Assembly (NCBI GenBank): GCA_025506515.1
Contig: CM046454.1
Location: 37,436,503-37,500,502 of the forward strand
DNA length: 64,000 nt
Reading direction: 5' to 3'
Source: Flaveria trinervia
Taxonomy: Eukaryota; Streptophyta; Magnoliopsida; Asterales; Asteraceae
Shown here: positions 22,931-34,522 of the stretch, one piece after another
Position numbering within the stretch: the first letter of the stretch is position 1
Layout of the letters: the number at the start of each line of letters is the position of its first letter
Made by a program: the position numbers and the translations under genes
The notes under the pieces: generated by a model
What the model was told of the DNA's origin: nothing
Databases searched by the model: none
What the model saw: the letters and a program-made list of their open reading frames with translations, nothing else

Positions 22931-24617
22931 TTCTCTAATTTAGATCTTTCTCAACAACTTGTTGTGATCCCTCAGCTTAGGATCCACAAGTCTCACCCTA
23001 CCACAAACATCATTGGAGATGTTGTCTCAGGGGTAAAGACAAGAGGACAAACCATGAAGCAAATGTTTGTCTTCACTCTTGTTTTCTATCCCAGATAGAG
23101 CCAAACAAATTTAATGAAGCTCTAAAGGATGGAAGTTGGGTTGAAGCTATGCAATAAGAGCTGCTTCAATTCAAAAGGTAGAAAGTTTGGAACCTTTGTC
23201 CTCTTCCTTCTGGGAAGACTACCATTGGAGCCAAATGGGTGTTTAGGAACAAGAAAGATGATAGAGGCATCATCATCAAGAACAAAGCTAGACTAGTTGT
23301 TCAAGGATACACACAAGAAGAAGGGATTGACTACATTGATGTCTTTGCTCCAGTGGCAAGATTAGAAGCTGTTAGGATATCCTGGCATTTGCTGCATCCA
23401 AGAACTTCAAGGTCTTTCAACTTGATGTGAAGTGTGCCTTTTTGTATGGAGTGATAGATGAAGAGGTTTATGTCAAACAGCCATCTGGTTTCATAGATCC
23501 TGATCATCCTGATTATGTCTGCAATCTTGACAAAGCTCTCTATGGGCTGCATCAGGCACCTAGGAAATGGTATGAGACACAATCTGAGTATCTTTGTAAA
23601 CATGGATACAGGAGAGGTACTATAGATGGAACTCTCTTCATCAAAGAACAAGGAAAAGACATTTGCTAGTTCAGGTATATGTGGATGATATCATATTCGC
23701 TTCAACTAATCCAAAGCTCCGCAAAGACTTTAAGAAGCTGATGAAAGACAGATTTGAAATGAGTGCCATGGGGGAACTCAATTTCTTTCTGGGAATTCAA
23801 GGGAAGCAAGTTGAAGTTGGCATCTTTATAAGTTAGTCAAAGTATGTTCAAGACATACTTAAGAGGTTCAATATGACTGACTGTAAGATTGCTAAGACAC
23901 CCATAGCTAGAAACCACTCTCTTGGTCCTAATCTTGAGGGGGAGTGTGTAGATGAGCACTTATATAGGGCTATGATTGGGTCTCTTATGTATCTTACTAC
24001 TAGCAGGCCTATATCATGTTTGCTACATGTATTGTGCAAGATATCAAGCCAACCCATATGTCTCACCTTATCACTGTCAAGAGGATTCTAAGATACCTCA
24101 AAGGTGCATCAACACTTGGACTATGGTATCCTAAGAATTCTGACTTCAATATGTATGCCTATATAGATAGTGATTATGGTGGTTGCAACATGACTGCAAA
24201 GTCTACATCTGGGGGATGTTAATTTCTTGGTGGAAGGGTTGTCTCATGGCAATGCAAGAAACAATCCTGTGTCTCTGCATCAACTGCTGAAGCTGAATAC
24301 ATTGTTGCTGCAAGCTGCTGTGCTCAAGTACTTTGGATTCAAAATCAGATGCTGGACTATGGGTTAAACTCAAGGAGACTCCTATTCATATAGATAACAA
24401 CAGTGCTATCTCAATCACAGAGAACCCTGTGCAGCACTCAAGGACAAAGCACATCAATATCAGGTATCATTTAATAAGAGATAACTATGAAAAGGGATTA
24501 ATTAAACTAATCAAAGTTCACACAGATGAACAATATGCTGATCTGTTTACAAAGGCCTTTGATGAACAGAGATTTAAATATCTAATATCAGCTATTGGGA
24601 TGATAAACTTTGAGTAA
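22931..24617 (+). pseudogene. pol: Reverse transcriptase / RNase H of element D
   Basis: RT begins around 23,120 (WVEAMQ*ELLQF, stop included). The frame 23,239-23,430 has KNKARLVVQGYTQEEGIDYIDVFAPVARLEAVR, and 23,427-23,669 has FLYGVIDEEVYVKQPSGF and LDKALYGLHQAPRKWYE. The catalytic YVDD (VYVDDIIFAS) is at about 23,675 in a shifted frame. RNase H follows at 24,016-24,617 (YIDSDYGG, HIDNNSAISITENPV, TKHINIRYH, DLFTKAFDE), ending INFE at 24,617. Several frameshifts and stops. Confidence 0.87.
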
Positions 24618-25328
24618 GCTTTTCTTAATACTAATTCTTATTATTTCCTTAAAACTTATGTGTGTCCTGAGTTGTCTAGTTCATCACTTTCATAAGCTCA
24701 TGTTTTCTTTGGATGAAAAATTCTTTTTGAAGACTTTCCTTAGACTTTTGAAAATTTTTGATACTTCGGAAGTTATGCTTTTAACTTCAGAAGTAAATCA
24801 TGTCTTCAAAATAAATAATTGACTAAGAAATTTACCTTCGGAAGTGTCTTCAAATTTATCTTCCGAAGCTTAAATACTTGTCTCAGACACTTACTTATTT
24901 TCAGGGACCATTTACTTCTGAAGCAAAATTAACTCTCAAAAGCTTTGTTAGTTTATATACAAAGTACTCAAGTTTTAATTTTTCTTCCGAAGCAAAATTC
25001 TCAACACTCTCAGGAAATTCTTCCGAAGTCATTTTAGCTTCGGAAGCTTTTTAATTAAAACTTCCGAAGATAATTAACCTTCGGAAGCTTTTTGACTTCC
25101 AAGAACTACTTTTTGAGCAAAAGTAAACTACTTTTTTAGAGGTGGGACCGACATCCGGATTTCAAAGTTTATCCTCTTTCATTAAACTTTATTTGAAATC
25201 CTTCTCACATATAAACCCAACGGTTTCCCCCCTCTTTCTATCATCTGTTCTTCCTCCAAACCTAAAACCCCAAATTTCTCTTTGAAATTTCTTTCTTTCT
25301 TCTTTCTTCATCCTTAAACTACTTCAAA
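24618..25328 (+). other. pol-ORF3 spacer of D with CTTCCGAAG array
   Basis: Non-coding. From about 24,760 to 25,110 it carries repeated ACTTCCGAAG, CTTCGGAAGC and near variants in both orientations, the same motif as the D LTR and the equivalent spacer in E. From about 25,160 it becomes a CT-rich leader-like stretch before ORF3. Confidence 0.75.
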
Positions 25329-28300
25329 ATAGCCAACCTTGCTCACAGAAATGATCCCAACTTTACCATGAAGCTACACAGACAACACAATCAGGTTGCT
25401 CTGTTAAGCTCTGAGAAAGATCCTCATTTCTCAGAGGTTTGCCGTTTCCTAACTCTGTCAAACTACTTCACCTCCCTAACCATTGATCCTCCACTCTATG
25501 AGGATTAGTTGCTTGAATTCTGGAAGACCTGCCAAGAGGTCATTATGGATGGGGAGAAGGCACTGTCTACCACAGTGCAGGGAAGAACAATCTTCATCAC
25601 TCCGGTCATCATCAACAGACATCTTCAGCTGGATGATGAAGAAGGTGAGGATTTTTTCCCAAAGGAAGCTGTAAATCATTCTTTTGAGTAGATGGGATAT
25701 GAGGGATATTTCTCTGTAAAGACCTTTAGGAAAGGGAAGGTCTCATCCTAGTGGAGATTTCTGCTCTATGTGGTCATCCACAGCTTATCAAACAAGCATG
25801 GTGGATGGGACCAGATTCCTGGAATCTCTCCTTCATAATCCATGGAATGGTTCAGGGGGTCAAATTAAGGTATTCTTAGTTTGTTTATACAAATTTACTT
25901 GCTAATTTAGACTCCTTAGAGTATTACATGTTTCCTAAATATGTCCAGTACATTCTTAACTGTGAACTGGGCTCACAGTTGAGGGAAACATGTAACATTC
26001 TTAAATTCGGATAGATGAAGCCCGACATCTTTAAAATACCGAGAAAGCCCACTGTTGGATTCTCTGGGGTAGAAACAGCCCTAGTCCCAAAAATGTTAGA
26101 GCTCACTGCTCAAGGTGATAACCTAGCAGCACAAGCTAGTGTTGAACCCACACCTGCTTTTTCCTAACCACTCTCACAGCCTCAAATCACCAACACTTAC
26201 AAAGAAAATCCAAACGAACCCCTGCTCAGGCTATTCAGTCTGTGGATGCCCCATATACTCACCCATACAGGAAGAAGTGGACACTGGAGCTCTCACTTCT
26301 CCTGAGGAGCAGACCACTCCTATCTCTTCAAGAATCAGTGCTGAGGTTCCTCATGTTCAGCCTGATGAGCTCATTAGCCCTACTGCCTTAAGCCATCACT
26401 CTGAGTCTCAACACTGAAGTCATCAACCTTCAGGGGACAGTTACCATCCCCAGCCTATAGATCTCAACCAACCAATTCCCAACCTTGACTTCTATACTGA
26501 TGAAGATATAGGTTTCAGTGAGTATAATGAATCTCTCTTCTTTCCACCTACTCAAAGAGATATGAGTACTCCTGAGTCTCCTACATCTATCCCACACAGT
26601 CACCTATAACTAAGGTGGACACTCCTGAACCTGTTCAGGATGTCCATATGGAAGAGGCTCTCACTTCTGAAAGTGATTACATCATTAAGACCTCAACCAT
26701 GGAAACTCAGCCCACTGATATCTCAACTGAGATTGCCAGTGAGCCGAGGAAAACCAGCAGCCAAGAACCTCAAGCTGGTGGTGAGAGAGAGGACTCTGGT
26801 CCAATTATCTCATCCCCCAATGAATCTTCTGATGAAGATAAGGGTTATTTGAGACTACTGGTGCAAAAAATTGTCTAAAACATGCACTTATTTAGTCTCA
26901 AAGGTCAGTCACCTTGAATCTCAGGTGACTACCTACACAACAGGATCAATGATCAGCAACTTGAGATTCATATCTTAAGGAAAAACTAGCTGGGAGACCC
27001 TTAAGGAGAGCTCAACCAGGAACACAAGAACATGTGGATGTGATTGACCTATCTTTCAGCTCACCTATGCAAGTGGGTGATGCTACCAAAAAGGGCGAGA
27101 AAGTCTTACAGCCACAGAACCTGGAAGTTCTTCAGAGAGAATGGACATTGAGGACTCACCATCTTCACTTGCAATTATCCATTCTCACAACCTCCTCTAG
27201 TTCACATTAATGTGGACTACACAGACTCCTTCATACAGAGTCTGTTTGAGGATGGATACCAAGGGCTATGTCACCTTCACCATTTTCCAATCACATCATT
27301 GGGTGGAGGTATGACAACAACAGGAAGGCCCTAATCATCATAAGAGTTCAATGACAACAAGAAGTCTTCAATTTTTAGACCTTGGACTATGATGAAGGTC
27401 TGGATCTAGTCACATGCCACTTGTCAACCCAAGCCAATCAAGACAAGCTGACAGACTGGCTAAAAGAATCCAAGACAGGATCACTGCAGAGTTCAGCTTA
27501 AGAAGGAGACTTAGGAAATCAGGCAATGACATCGGTCAACTGGATGTTGAGGCAAACCCTAAGATTAGCTTCATAGGGGAAACCTTGACTGAAGGCCAGT
27601 GACAGAACCTGAGAGCCCTGTCTCATCATCTCCAACTGCTGCAGAGATCCATATTCCTTCTGAGACACCTGCTGGTGAAGGTGCTTCTCAACCTCTCTTT
27701 GGCTTGAGCTCAGATGCTGCAACAAGCAATCAAGGCCAAAGCTCTCTCCACCCTAAGTCACAAAGGTCTGTGAGTGGACATAGGGAAAAGAAAGATGACA
27801 TCTGAGGAGATTGAGAGGAGGGGAGAGAGAGGAAAAGGAGGCTAAGGGGAGAAAGTTCCTTTGCTGAGTCTCCAGACTCATGGAGTCTACAATCAGGGCT
27901 GCCCCCAGACCAATACTCATATGAGTTAAGGATGTCAATAAACTATCTGCAGAATTACTATGAACTATGACATGAGATAGTGTCATTTCTCTTCCCTTGG
28001 ATGAGTTGAATGAACTGGTTGACCTGGAAAGCTCAAGAGAGAAGAAGAGGCAGAAGATGCAGAACTCCTAGTACAAGTCAAAGAAGAGAAAAAAAGAAAA
28101 AGACTGTACAAAGGTATGCCTACCCTCTCCTCAGTTCAAGAAAGTCCTGAACAAGAGGATGTGGTTCAACAAGAACCCCAGGTAGATAAAGAAGAAGACA
28201 AAATCAAGATGATTAACTACCTTAGTGCCACAGGCTTCTATCAGGCAGATGCACTCCTTCCCTTACCTTATGACTATATTGAGTTTGAGTACCTAAAACA

Positions 28301-29163
28301 ACTTGAGCTTGAGTTAGTCAAGGAAAGAAAAACAACAAAGAAGAAGCTCAGGGAAGAAGCTGCAAAATCAAGAGCCATCATCCAAAAGAGCATGAAGAAG
28401 TCTGTTGATAGGCAGAGGATGATGAGCTTCTTGAAGCAGTATGGATTCTCCGGAAGGAGACTTGAACCCATGTCTCTATCCACTATGGATGAGGATATCA
28501 GGGTAATCAAGCAGAAGATTAAGAGTGGAGAGCTCACTGACTTACACTCCACTCCAAGTCAGGCTCCACCTGAAGTGGAGGTTAAGGTTGAACAACCAGA
28601 GACAACACAACCCGGACCTCCTGCTAATGCTCAGCAAGCTTCATCTTCTGATCCACAGCAGGGTCAATCTCCCTCTCCATTTGAACCTGAGAGAGAGGAA
28701 GTCCCAATTGAGAAAGACAATGAAGATCAATCTGGTACTGCAGGCCAGTCTTCTTAGTTCTAACTTGGAAAGAGAAAGAAGAGGATGGCTTCTAGACCAA
28801 ATCCTAAGAAGAAGAAGAAGCCTGCATCCCCTTCTAAACCTCAGGATGAATCAGAACAGCCTGAGGATGTGCAGCCAGAGGAAGCTACACCAACTCTAAT
28901 TCAATTAGCTCCTCTAGCAATAGGAACACCCATCTTGTCTTGGACATACACCACAAATCCAGAAAGATGGCATGTTACTAAAGATCAAGGCATTGAAGAC
29001 ATTTATACATGGAAAGATATGTCTCAGTTGCCTCTGCATGACCTCTTTGACATGAGAAGACACTTTGACAGCCTGAAGGATCCTGATCATCTTATAAAGA
29101 AAGGAATGGTGATCATCCTAATGAGGATTGTTATATCTGAAGTTTTCAAAGTGTTTTGGTAGC
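25329..29163 (+). pseudogene. ORF3 of element D, extra gene after pol
   Basis: Starts at an ATA where E has ATG. The N-terminal domain (25,329-26,100, with stops) contains GRTIFITPVIINRHLQLDDEE, a WDQIPG segment, YMFPKYVQYILNCEL, and GFSGVETALVPKML; the same order of motifs occurs in C ORF3 despite low identity. A long Pro/Thr/Ser/Glu-rich region follows (26,139-27,100), then a Lys/Glu-rich coiled-coil-like segment (28,116-28,757, open 213 codons). The C-terminal end (28,785-29,163) has ILSWTYTTNPERWHVTKDQG. No signal peptide or clear membrane helix is visible. From memory, the N-terminal motifs match an ORF common in Asteraceae copia elements. Function unknown. Confidence 0.78.
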
Positions 29164-29170
29164 ATCAGCC

Positions 29171-29181
29171 TAGGGGGAGTT
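29171..29181 (+). promoter_or_regulatory. Polypurine tract of D
   Basis: TAGGGGGAGTT immediately before the TGTAGAG start of the 3' LTR. Confidence 0.85.
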
Positions 29182-29978
29182 TGTAGAGATTAATGAAGAG
29201 GCTGATGCAACCTAAACATCTTTAGTCTTTTCTGCATGCTGCACAAGTGCATTAAAGAAGAAGCTTAGGAAGTTTCACACATCAAACAGAAAATACTCTA
29301 AGTGTGAAATCTTCCGAAGCCAAGACCAATATCTTCTGATGCCAAACATGAAGTCTTTCGAAGCCTTAGAGACAAAGTCGTCCGAAGCTTCAACTCATGA
29401 AGACAGATTTCTTTCGAAGACTTTTAGTAACATGCTTTATCTGATGTACTGTTCCATAAAGTTGGACACCTTTCCGCTATGCCTCTGCAAGTCACCAACT
29501 TACATGGGTTGGTGAAAAGGTCCATGCTTTTGGTAACTGTACATTGAGGTCTTGAGTCTGTAACTTTCTATTTTATGTACTTTATCCTTTTTATAATAGA
29601 TAAGGATGTGAGTTATGGCATGTCATAGTCACAAGTCAAAAGGCAATCTGCCTTTTGACTCTACAATTGATTTTGTTTGTGTCTAGTCAATTGTATCCAG
29701 CTGGCTTTCAAAGTATAGCCGGCTGTAGGATGTAGTATAAGTATCTCATGTTCTTGTATCTTTCGAATATGCTTTGTAACACTTGTAATAGAGCATAGAG
29801 AAGGTAATATACTGTATTCTTGAAAACCAAATACTTGTGTTCTTTGTGTTTTGTCTCTTGCATTACTTGTGTTCTTTGTATCTCAACACTTGGTTAATCT
29901 AGTTTACTGTTTGATTAAAGTTTAGTTAATCTCCTCTTTGTGTTGTTGTGTTGTAACTAACCCTTCAAAGATCCTTAA
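29182..29978 (+). repeat. 3' LTR of element D
   Basis: 797 bp, the partner of 17,693-18,486. The terminal bases are altered (CCTTAA where the 5' copy has CCTGCA); the end is fixed by the AATTC duplication at 29,979. Confidence 0.9.
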
Positions 29979-29983
29979 AATTC

Positions 29984-30539
29984 ATTCAAAATTTTGGAGT
30001 AGTGACCTGTAGCCTATCATGTGCCTAAAACAGCAACTATCAATGATCCATACATTCTTGTTTGTCTTGAGTTGTTCCTGCACAAAGAAAATGATTAGTT
30101 AAATTTGGAAACCCAAGCCTTATTGGTCTTGGCTTATCAAAGGAAGTAGAAGGTAATGAAAAAGTAATAGATCCTCCAGTTATGCGATGAGGATCTTTTG
30201 CTATTGTTGATGGAGAACTTTTAATCACTTGGTCTTTCTTTAACTTCCACACACCTTCGGATGTTTTGACTTGACCTTCAATACATCGGAAGCTTTTGAG
30301 ACTTCAGAAGTTTTGATGACTAGACCTTCGGAAGATCCTGCTAACACTGCAGCGGACTTCAGTCCTTCAGAAGTATTCTTTTCTTTCGAGACCAAATTTT
30401 CTTCCGAAGGCAATTTTCCACTTGCCTTCTTCTTCTCATTGGAGCTTCCGAAGGAAACAAATTTTCCTTCTGAAGCTGAAATCTTCTTAGAGATCTTGGA
30501 AGTTTCTTTCTTGGTCATATGAAAAGTACTTCTTGGATT
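29984..30539 (-). pseudogene. pol: Protease and gag-pro linker of element E
   Basis: On the minus strand, near 30,020-30,060, the protease active site reads WIIDSCCFRHMIG: the usual DSG is DSC. The linker frames 30,040-30,252 and 30,240-30,518 are Ser/Lys/Glu-rich and carry CTTCGGAAG, CTTCCGAAGG and similar words in coding sequence (30,255-30,480), the LTR motif of this family. The frame is interrupted at 30,540 by the solo LTR. Confidence 0.75.
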
Positions 30540-30544
30540 GTATG

Positions 30545-31261
30545 TGTTAGAGGACCGTGTACGTAAGGAGTACTAATTGATTATGCGTTTAAACTAGATC
30601 AGATAGTGCGGAATCCTATTTTATTGGCGATCCAATCAGTGAGAACAATAACCCGATCGATATAAGATTGAGCTAAACGTTAAAAACGAGTAGGAATCGA
30701 TCAGGAACGAACTATGAACTTGGACATGCTCTTAGGGACGCTCTGGACGGCTAAGGTTTATGTTTATGCGAAGTACCTCTCAAGTGTTATGTTTTTCCAT
30801 GAATTAGGTGGTATTTATAGGTTAGGGGTTTCCATTCGTACAACTAAACCATTAGCATGGTTCAGTCGTGCGACTTAATCATGCGATTGATCTATACGCA
30901 CGACTGAAGGTTCAGTCGTGCGACTGAGTCAATCTTATGTCTCAATCATACGCCTGATCTAGTCTCCTGGTTTAGTCGTGCGACTAGTCCATAAGCATGA
31001 TGTATTAATGCATATGGTCTATAAGTATGGGGCATTAGCATGAATACTCATCCGACTAGGTTGAACACATTACTCAATCATTATTGACTTAGAATTGTGT
31101 ACAACAACCTCAAACCTATATAAGAAGTTGATACATATGAATTAAGGATAAATAAACATCAAAGCATATATCATAATTCATTACATCGTCAAATTACAAA
31201 TATGTAAGAAATGATAGACTTTTACATTTAAGCTCATAAACTAGGACCACAAGTATCTACA
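30545..31261 (-). repeat. Solo LTR (family 4) inserted in E gag-pro linker
   Basis: 717 bp from TGTTAGAGG to TATCTACA on the plus strand, flanked by GTATG at 30,540-30,544 and 31,262-31,266. No internal region is present, as after LTR-LTR recombination. CTATAAATACC on the minus strand suggests that orientation. CAGTCGTGCGACT-type words cluster at 30,835-31,000. It is related to 59,507-60,200. Confidence 0.9.
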
Positions 31262-31266
31262 GTATG

Positions 31267-32230
31267 GACAATCCTTAGCAAGATAAGAAGTACTCTCACA
31301 CATAACACATTCCATCTTCTTTTTCCTAAGAGCATTCTTCTGAGAAAAAGACTGACTTTGATCAGTTCCCTTTTCCACCTTCATATTTGTAGATGTTGAG
31401 ACAGTCCTTTTAGGGTGAGAACTGTTCTTGGAGTTGGATGGTTCAAGCTGTGTAGCAGTGGTACACAATGGATTATCCTTCTTCTTGATACTGAGATGAT
31501 TTGAACATGAACCAGAACTCTTGGTAGAATATTTGAGGTTGATGTCTTCAGTCTTCACCACTTCAAACCCTGCAGAGATAAAGACTTGTTTCTGCTTAAA
31601 GTCAAAAGTGGCATTGATCTCTTGAGCCTTCTTAGCTTTTCTCTTGCTCTTTCTGATCAAATTCTTCCTCATAGACTTGGTCATCATAGGCTTCTTGCTC
31701 TCCTCATAAGGATAGTGACCCTCTTAGAATCCTTATCTTCACTCTTCTAAGAGGAATTCTTCACTATCACTTCATCATCCTCTTCACTCAATGGGTCTAT
31801 GAGAGGACGCTTATCTTCATAAGTTCCACACCTAGGTGATCTTACAGACGAGATTGTGTGGAGCTATCTCACTAGATCCCAATCCCTGTTTGTTTTGATA
31901 ACAAGCTTTTGCATGCAAGGATGAGGATATGATGTTGTTGAAGGTCTCTTCTACAAGAACAAATTTTTCTGGCCTGGCTTTGCTGATCACAAACTCAGCC
32001 TGGCATTCAGTCAACTTGGTTATGAGATCCTTGATCTGAGTCCTATAGTTGGTGTGCACATATTTTAGAACTAAAATGGTTTTCTCTAAGTCCTCTATCT
32101 TTAGCTTATAGTCATTTTCAGCCTTTCTAAAATCAGCTTTTAAGATGTTAAGGACTCAAGATCAGATCTCACTTTTAAGTTGTAGGACCTGTATCTGTTG
32201 ACTTTAGCATACATTCAAGAGTACAGAGAT
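31267..32230 (-). pseudogene. gag-pro linker of E, with degenerate second zinc knuckle
   Basis: Frames 31,241-31,687 and 31,832-32,059 are homologous to D 20,040-20,830. The second knuckle (near 31,280-31,320) reads CVMCESTSYLAKDC: three Cys kept, His replaced by Tyr. The upstream part is Lys/Ser-rich and coiled-coil-like. The 31,241 frame runs a few codons into the solo LTR, which is an artefact of the insertion. Confidence 0.72.
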
Positions 32231-33538
32231 GTTCCAATACCTTGGCTTCATCATGGTCAACCACCAATGCTTAATTTGGAGATGCATCTTCCACCTAAAA
32301 GCTCCAGTCAAAGCCCCCTTCTTCAATAGCAACTGTAGCTTGCTACTTCGAGTTCTTATTCTGGGTGGCTTTATCAGTGTAGTTTGGTCTGGATTATGCT
32401 TGGCTACCATTTGTTCTTGGTGCCTTGCACTCCCTAGCAAAGTCTCCCATCAAGTTATAGTTGTAACACTTGACTTTGCTTTTATCCAGTCCAAACTTTC
32501 CACTGGCTGTATTGCTGGGAAACTTTCTTCCTGTCTGCTTGTAGAACTTCTTGGCTCTGTGAGTAAGAAAAGCTATTTGGTGAACTATCTCCATATACTA
32601 CAACTCATTTGGATGGATACAGTCCAGGTCTTCAAAGGTGAAAAGAAAGTTGCCACAACTTTCATCAGAAGACATAAAGGCTTGAGAAGAAGTTGTCTCT
32701 TGGAATGGGCTTCCTTAAGTATAGTTTTCCCTTGGTGGCTCCAGGAAGGTGATGAAAGAACCCTTTTGTGAGTTATGAGGGTAGCATATGAGATGATGTT
32801 GGGGTTCAATGCTATCCCTTTCAACTAGATGAAGGGCTAAACCCATTCGATTGCTGGAGTTACCAAATGAACCTTGCATGTTTATCTCCATGTGGTATCC
32901 ATTGAGAATGCCATACAACTCTGTAAAAGTGAGAGTTTTAAGGTTCGCAATCCTCTTGATAACAACACAATAATGTGTCCATTGGCTAGGAAGAGAGGAC
33001 ATGAACTTCCTTATAATGTCTCTATTTTCAAGAGTTACTCTAACATCCACTAAAGTATCCACAATCTCAACATACCTGAAGTATTGTTGAGTCATGGTCT
33101 CACCTATTTTGAAGGTGAAGTTTTCAAACTGCTGCTTCAGGAGATCCTTCTTGTTCTCCTTGGCTTCAGTAGAACCCGCATACATCATTTTCAATGTATT
33201 CCACAGCTGCTTAGCTGTTTTACATTTCTTGAAACCTCTATATACATAGTTTGGAAGAGCAGTCTAAAGGTTGTCATGGCCTTTTGATCAATTTCTACTC
33301 TTTTTCTATCTTTATCTGAGTAGACCGACATAGCCTTGGGTATCATACCGCCTCTAGCAGCAGCTGAAGAGGTGCTTGGTATGTAAGGTCCAGTAACAAC
33401 AGACTCCCACATTCTTGAGTCTAGAGACTTGATAAAGCCTTCCATTCTTTGACACCAAGTGTCAAAGTCATCAAGAGTGATCAGTGGGGACTTTATCATG
33501 GTTCCAGTTTCCATCTCAGCTTTAGACATAGCTGCCAT
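32231..33538 (-). pseudogene. gag: gag of element E
   Basis: Starts at the minus-strand ATG at 33,538 (MAAMSKAEMETGT), about 70 bp after the PBS. It reads through 33,191-33,538, 32,715-33,194 and 32,394-32,594, with frameshifts between. Copia gag core motifs are clear (MEGFIKSLDSRMWESV, QQFENFTFKIGETMTQQY, RKFMSSLPSQW). The first knuckle is CYNYNLMGDFAREC, missing the second Cys and the His. Confidence 0.87.
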
Positions 33539-33609
33539 TTGATATGTTATATATTTTGTGTGTGAGAGGGATTTTAAGATGGTGAGATCTTATATCAAGA
33601 GCCTGGAAT

Positions 33610-33621
33610 GCTCTTATACCA
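33610..33621 (-). promoter_or_regulatory. Primer-binding site of E
   Basis: Minus strand TGGTATAAGAGC, one base away from the TGGTATCAGAGC found in D, C and G. Confidence 0.8.
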
Positions 33622-33623
33622 AT

Positions 33624-34489
33624 TTCAGGACCGTTGAAGGGGTACTTGCTTACAACACAACAACACAAAGAGGAGAGTGTGCAACAACACTTAACAAATC
33701 AAATAAGGAACTAGAAACTAGTTTTAATGAGACTAATAAATACAGGTATTCAAGAGACAGAACAAGAACAACACAAGTAGTTGGTTTTTAAGGTTGATGT
33801 ATATTCCTCTCTAGTTCCTTACAAGTGTTTACAAAGCAATAGTTTTAGATACAAAGGACCAGAGATACTTATACTACAACCTACAGCTGGCCATACTTTG
33901 AACGTCAGCTGGATACATGATCTAGACAACAACAAAAGCAATGTAGAGTCAAAAGGCAGATTTTCTTTTGACAAGTGACTATGACATGCCATAGCTCACA
34001 TCCTAATGTATTACAAAAGGGATAAAGTACATAAAGTAGAAATTTATAGACTCAATACCTCAATGTACAGTTACCAAAAGCATGGATCTTTCACCAACTT
34101 ATATAAGTTGGTGTCTTATCAAAGTTGTACCAGAAAAGGGTCCAGCTTTATTGAAAAGGTACATCAGATAAAGCATGTGTTCAAAAGTCGTCAGAAGAAA
34201 TCTATCTTCAAGTGTTGGCTTCAGAAGACTTTGTCTCTGAAGCTTCGGAAGACTTCATGTTTGGCTTCGGAAGACTTCATGTTTGGCTTCGGAAGACTTC
34301 ATGTTTGGCTTCGAAGACTTCATGTTTGGCTTTGGAAGATATTGGTCTCGGCTTCGGAGATTTTACACTTAGAATATTTTTTAAGACAGAGTGTGAAACT
34401 TCCGAAATATTCCACTTCAATACACTTGTGTATGCACGCAGGAGAGACTCTGGGTGTTTGGTTGCATCAACCATATATCAAACCCTACA
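33624..34489 (-). repeat. 5' LTR of element E
   Basis: 866 bp, the diverged relative of the D LTRs (TGTAGGG start, CCTTCAACGG near its end). At about 34,236-34,350 a unit of roughly 25 bp, GGCTTCGGAAGACTTCATGTTT-like, is tandemly repeated about five times. D has the same words dispersed but not as a tandem run. Confidence 0.88.
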
Positions 34490-34522
34490 GAGTCCAATTG
34501 TGAGAAAACTAGCTTGCAACAC
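34490..34522. other. 33-bp sequence between elements E and C
   Basis: The only sequence outside both elements at this junction: it starts GAGTC after the E LTR and ends AACAC before the C LTR. These would be the expected target-duplication positions, but the partner ends are missing (E left end off window, C right end truncated). Confidence 0.6.

Larger units (their letters stand above)
17693..29978 (+). mobile_element. Copia element D (family 3), full length but broken, inserted in E
   Basis: 12.3 kb, plus strand, with AATTC duplications at 17,688-17,692 and 29,979-29,983. It has both LTRs (794 and 797 bp), PBS, gag, two-knuckle gag-pro region, protease, integrase, RT/RNase H, spacer, ORF3 and polypurine tract. 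D is a close relative of the element it landed in, in opposite orientation. Stops, frameshifts, an integrase deletion and a lost catalytic Asp make it inactive. Confidence 0.92.
3985..34489 (-). mobile_element. Host copia element E (family 3), split by nested insertions
   Basis: A single minus-strand Ty1/copia element read right to left: 5' LTR (33,624-34,489), gag, gag-pro linker, protease, integrase, RT/RNase H, spacer, ORF3, cut off at 3,985 by element A. It is interrupted by a solo LTR (30,545-31,261), D (17,693-29,978), F (13,146-15,520) and B (5,973-10,669). At each junction the E sequence on both sides, joined with one copy of the 5-bp duplication, aligns without gaps to the corresponding stretch of its relative D. 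E carries many stops and frameshifts. Its 3' LTR is not in the window. Confidence 0.9.

Noticed and set aside
24760..25110. Heat-shock elements suggested by TTC...GAA words
   Set aside because: The core here is TTC-C-GAA with a one-base gap; heat-shock elements need a two-base gap between TTC and GAA.
30271..30522. 83-codon plus-strand open frame
   Set aside because: Antisense shadow of the Ser/Lys/Glu-rich gag-pro linker of E.
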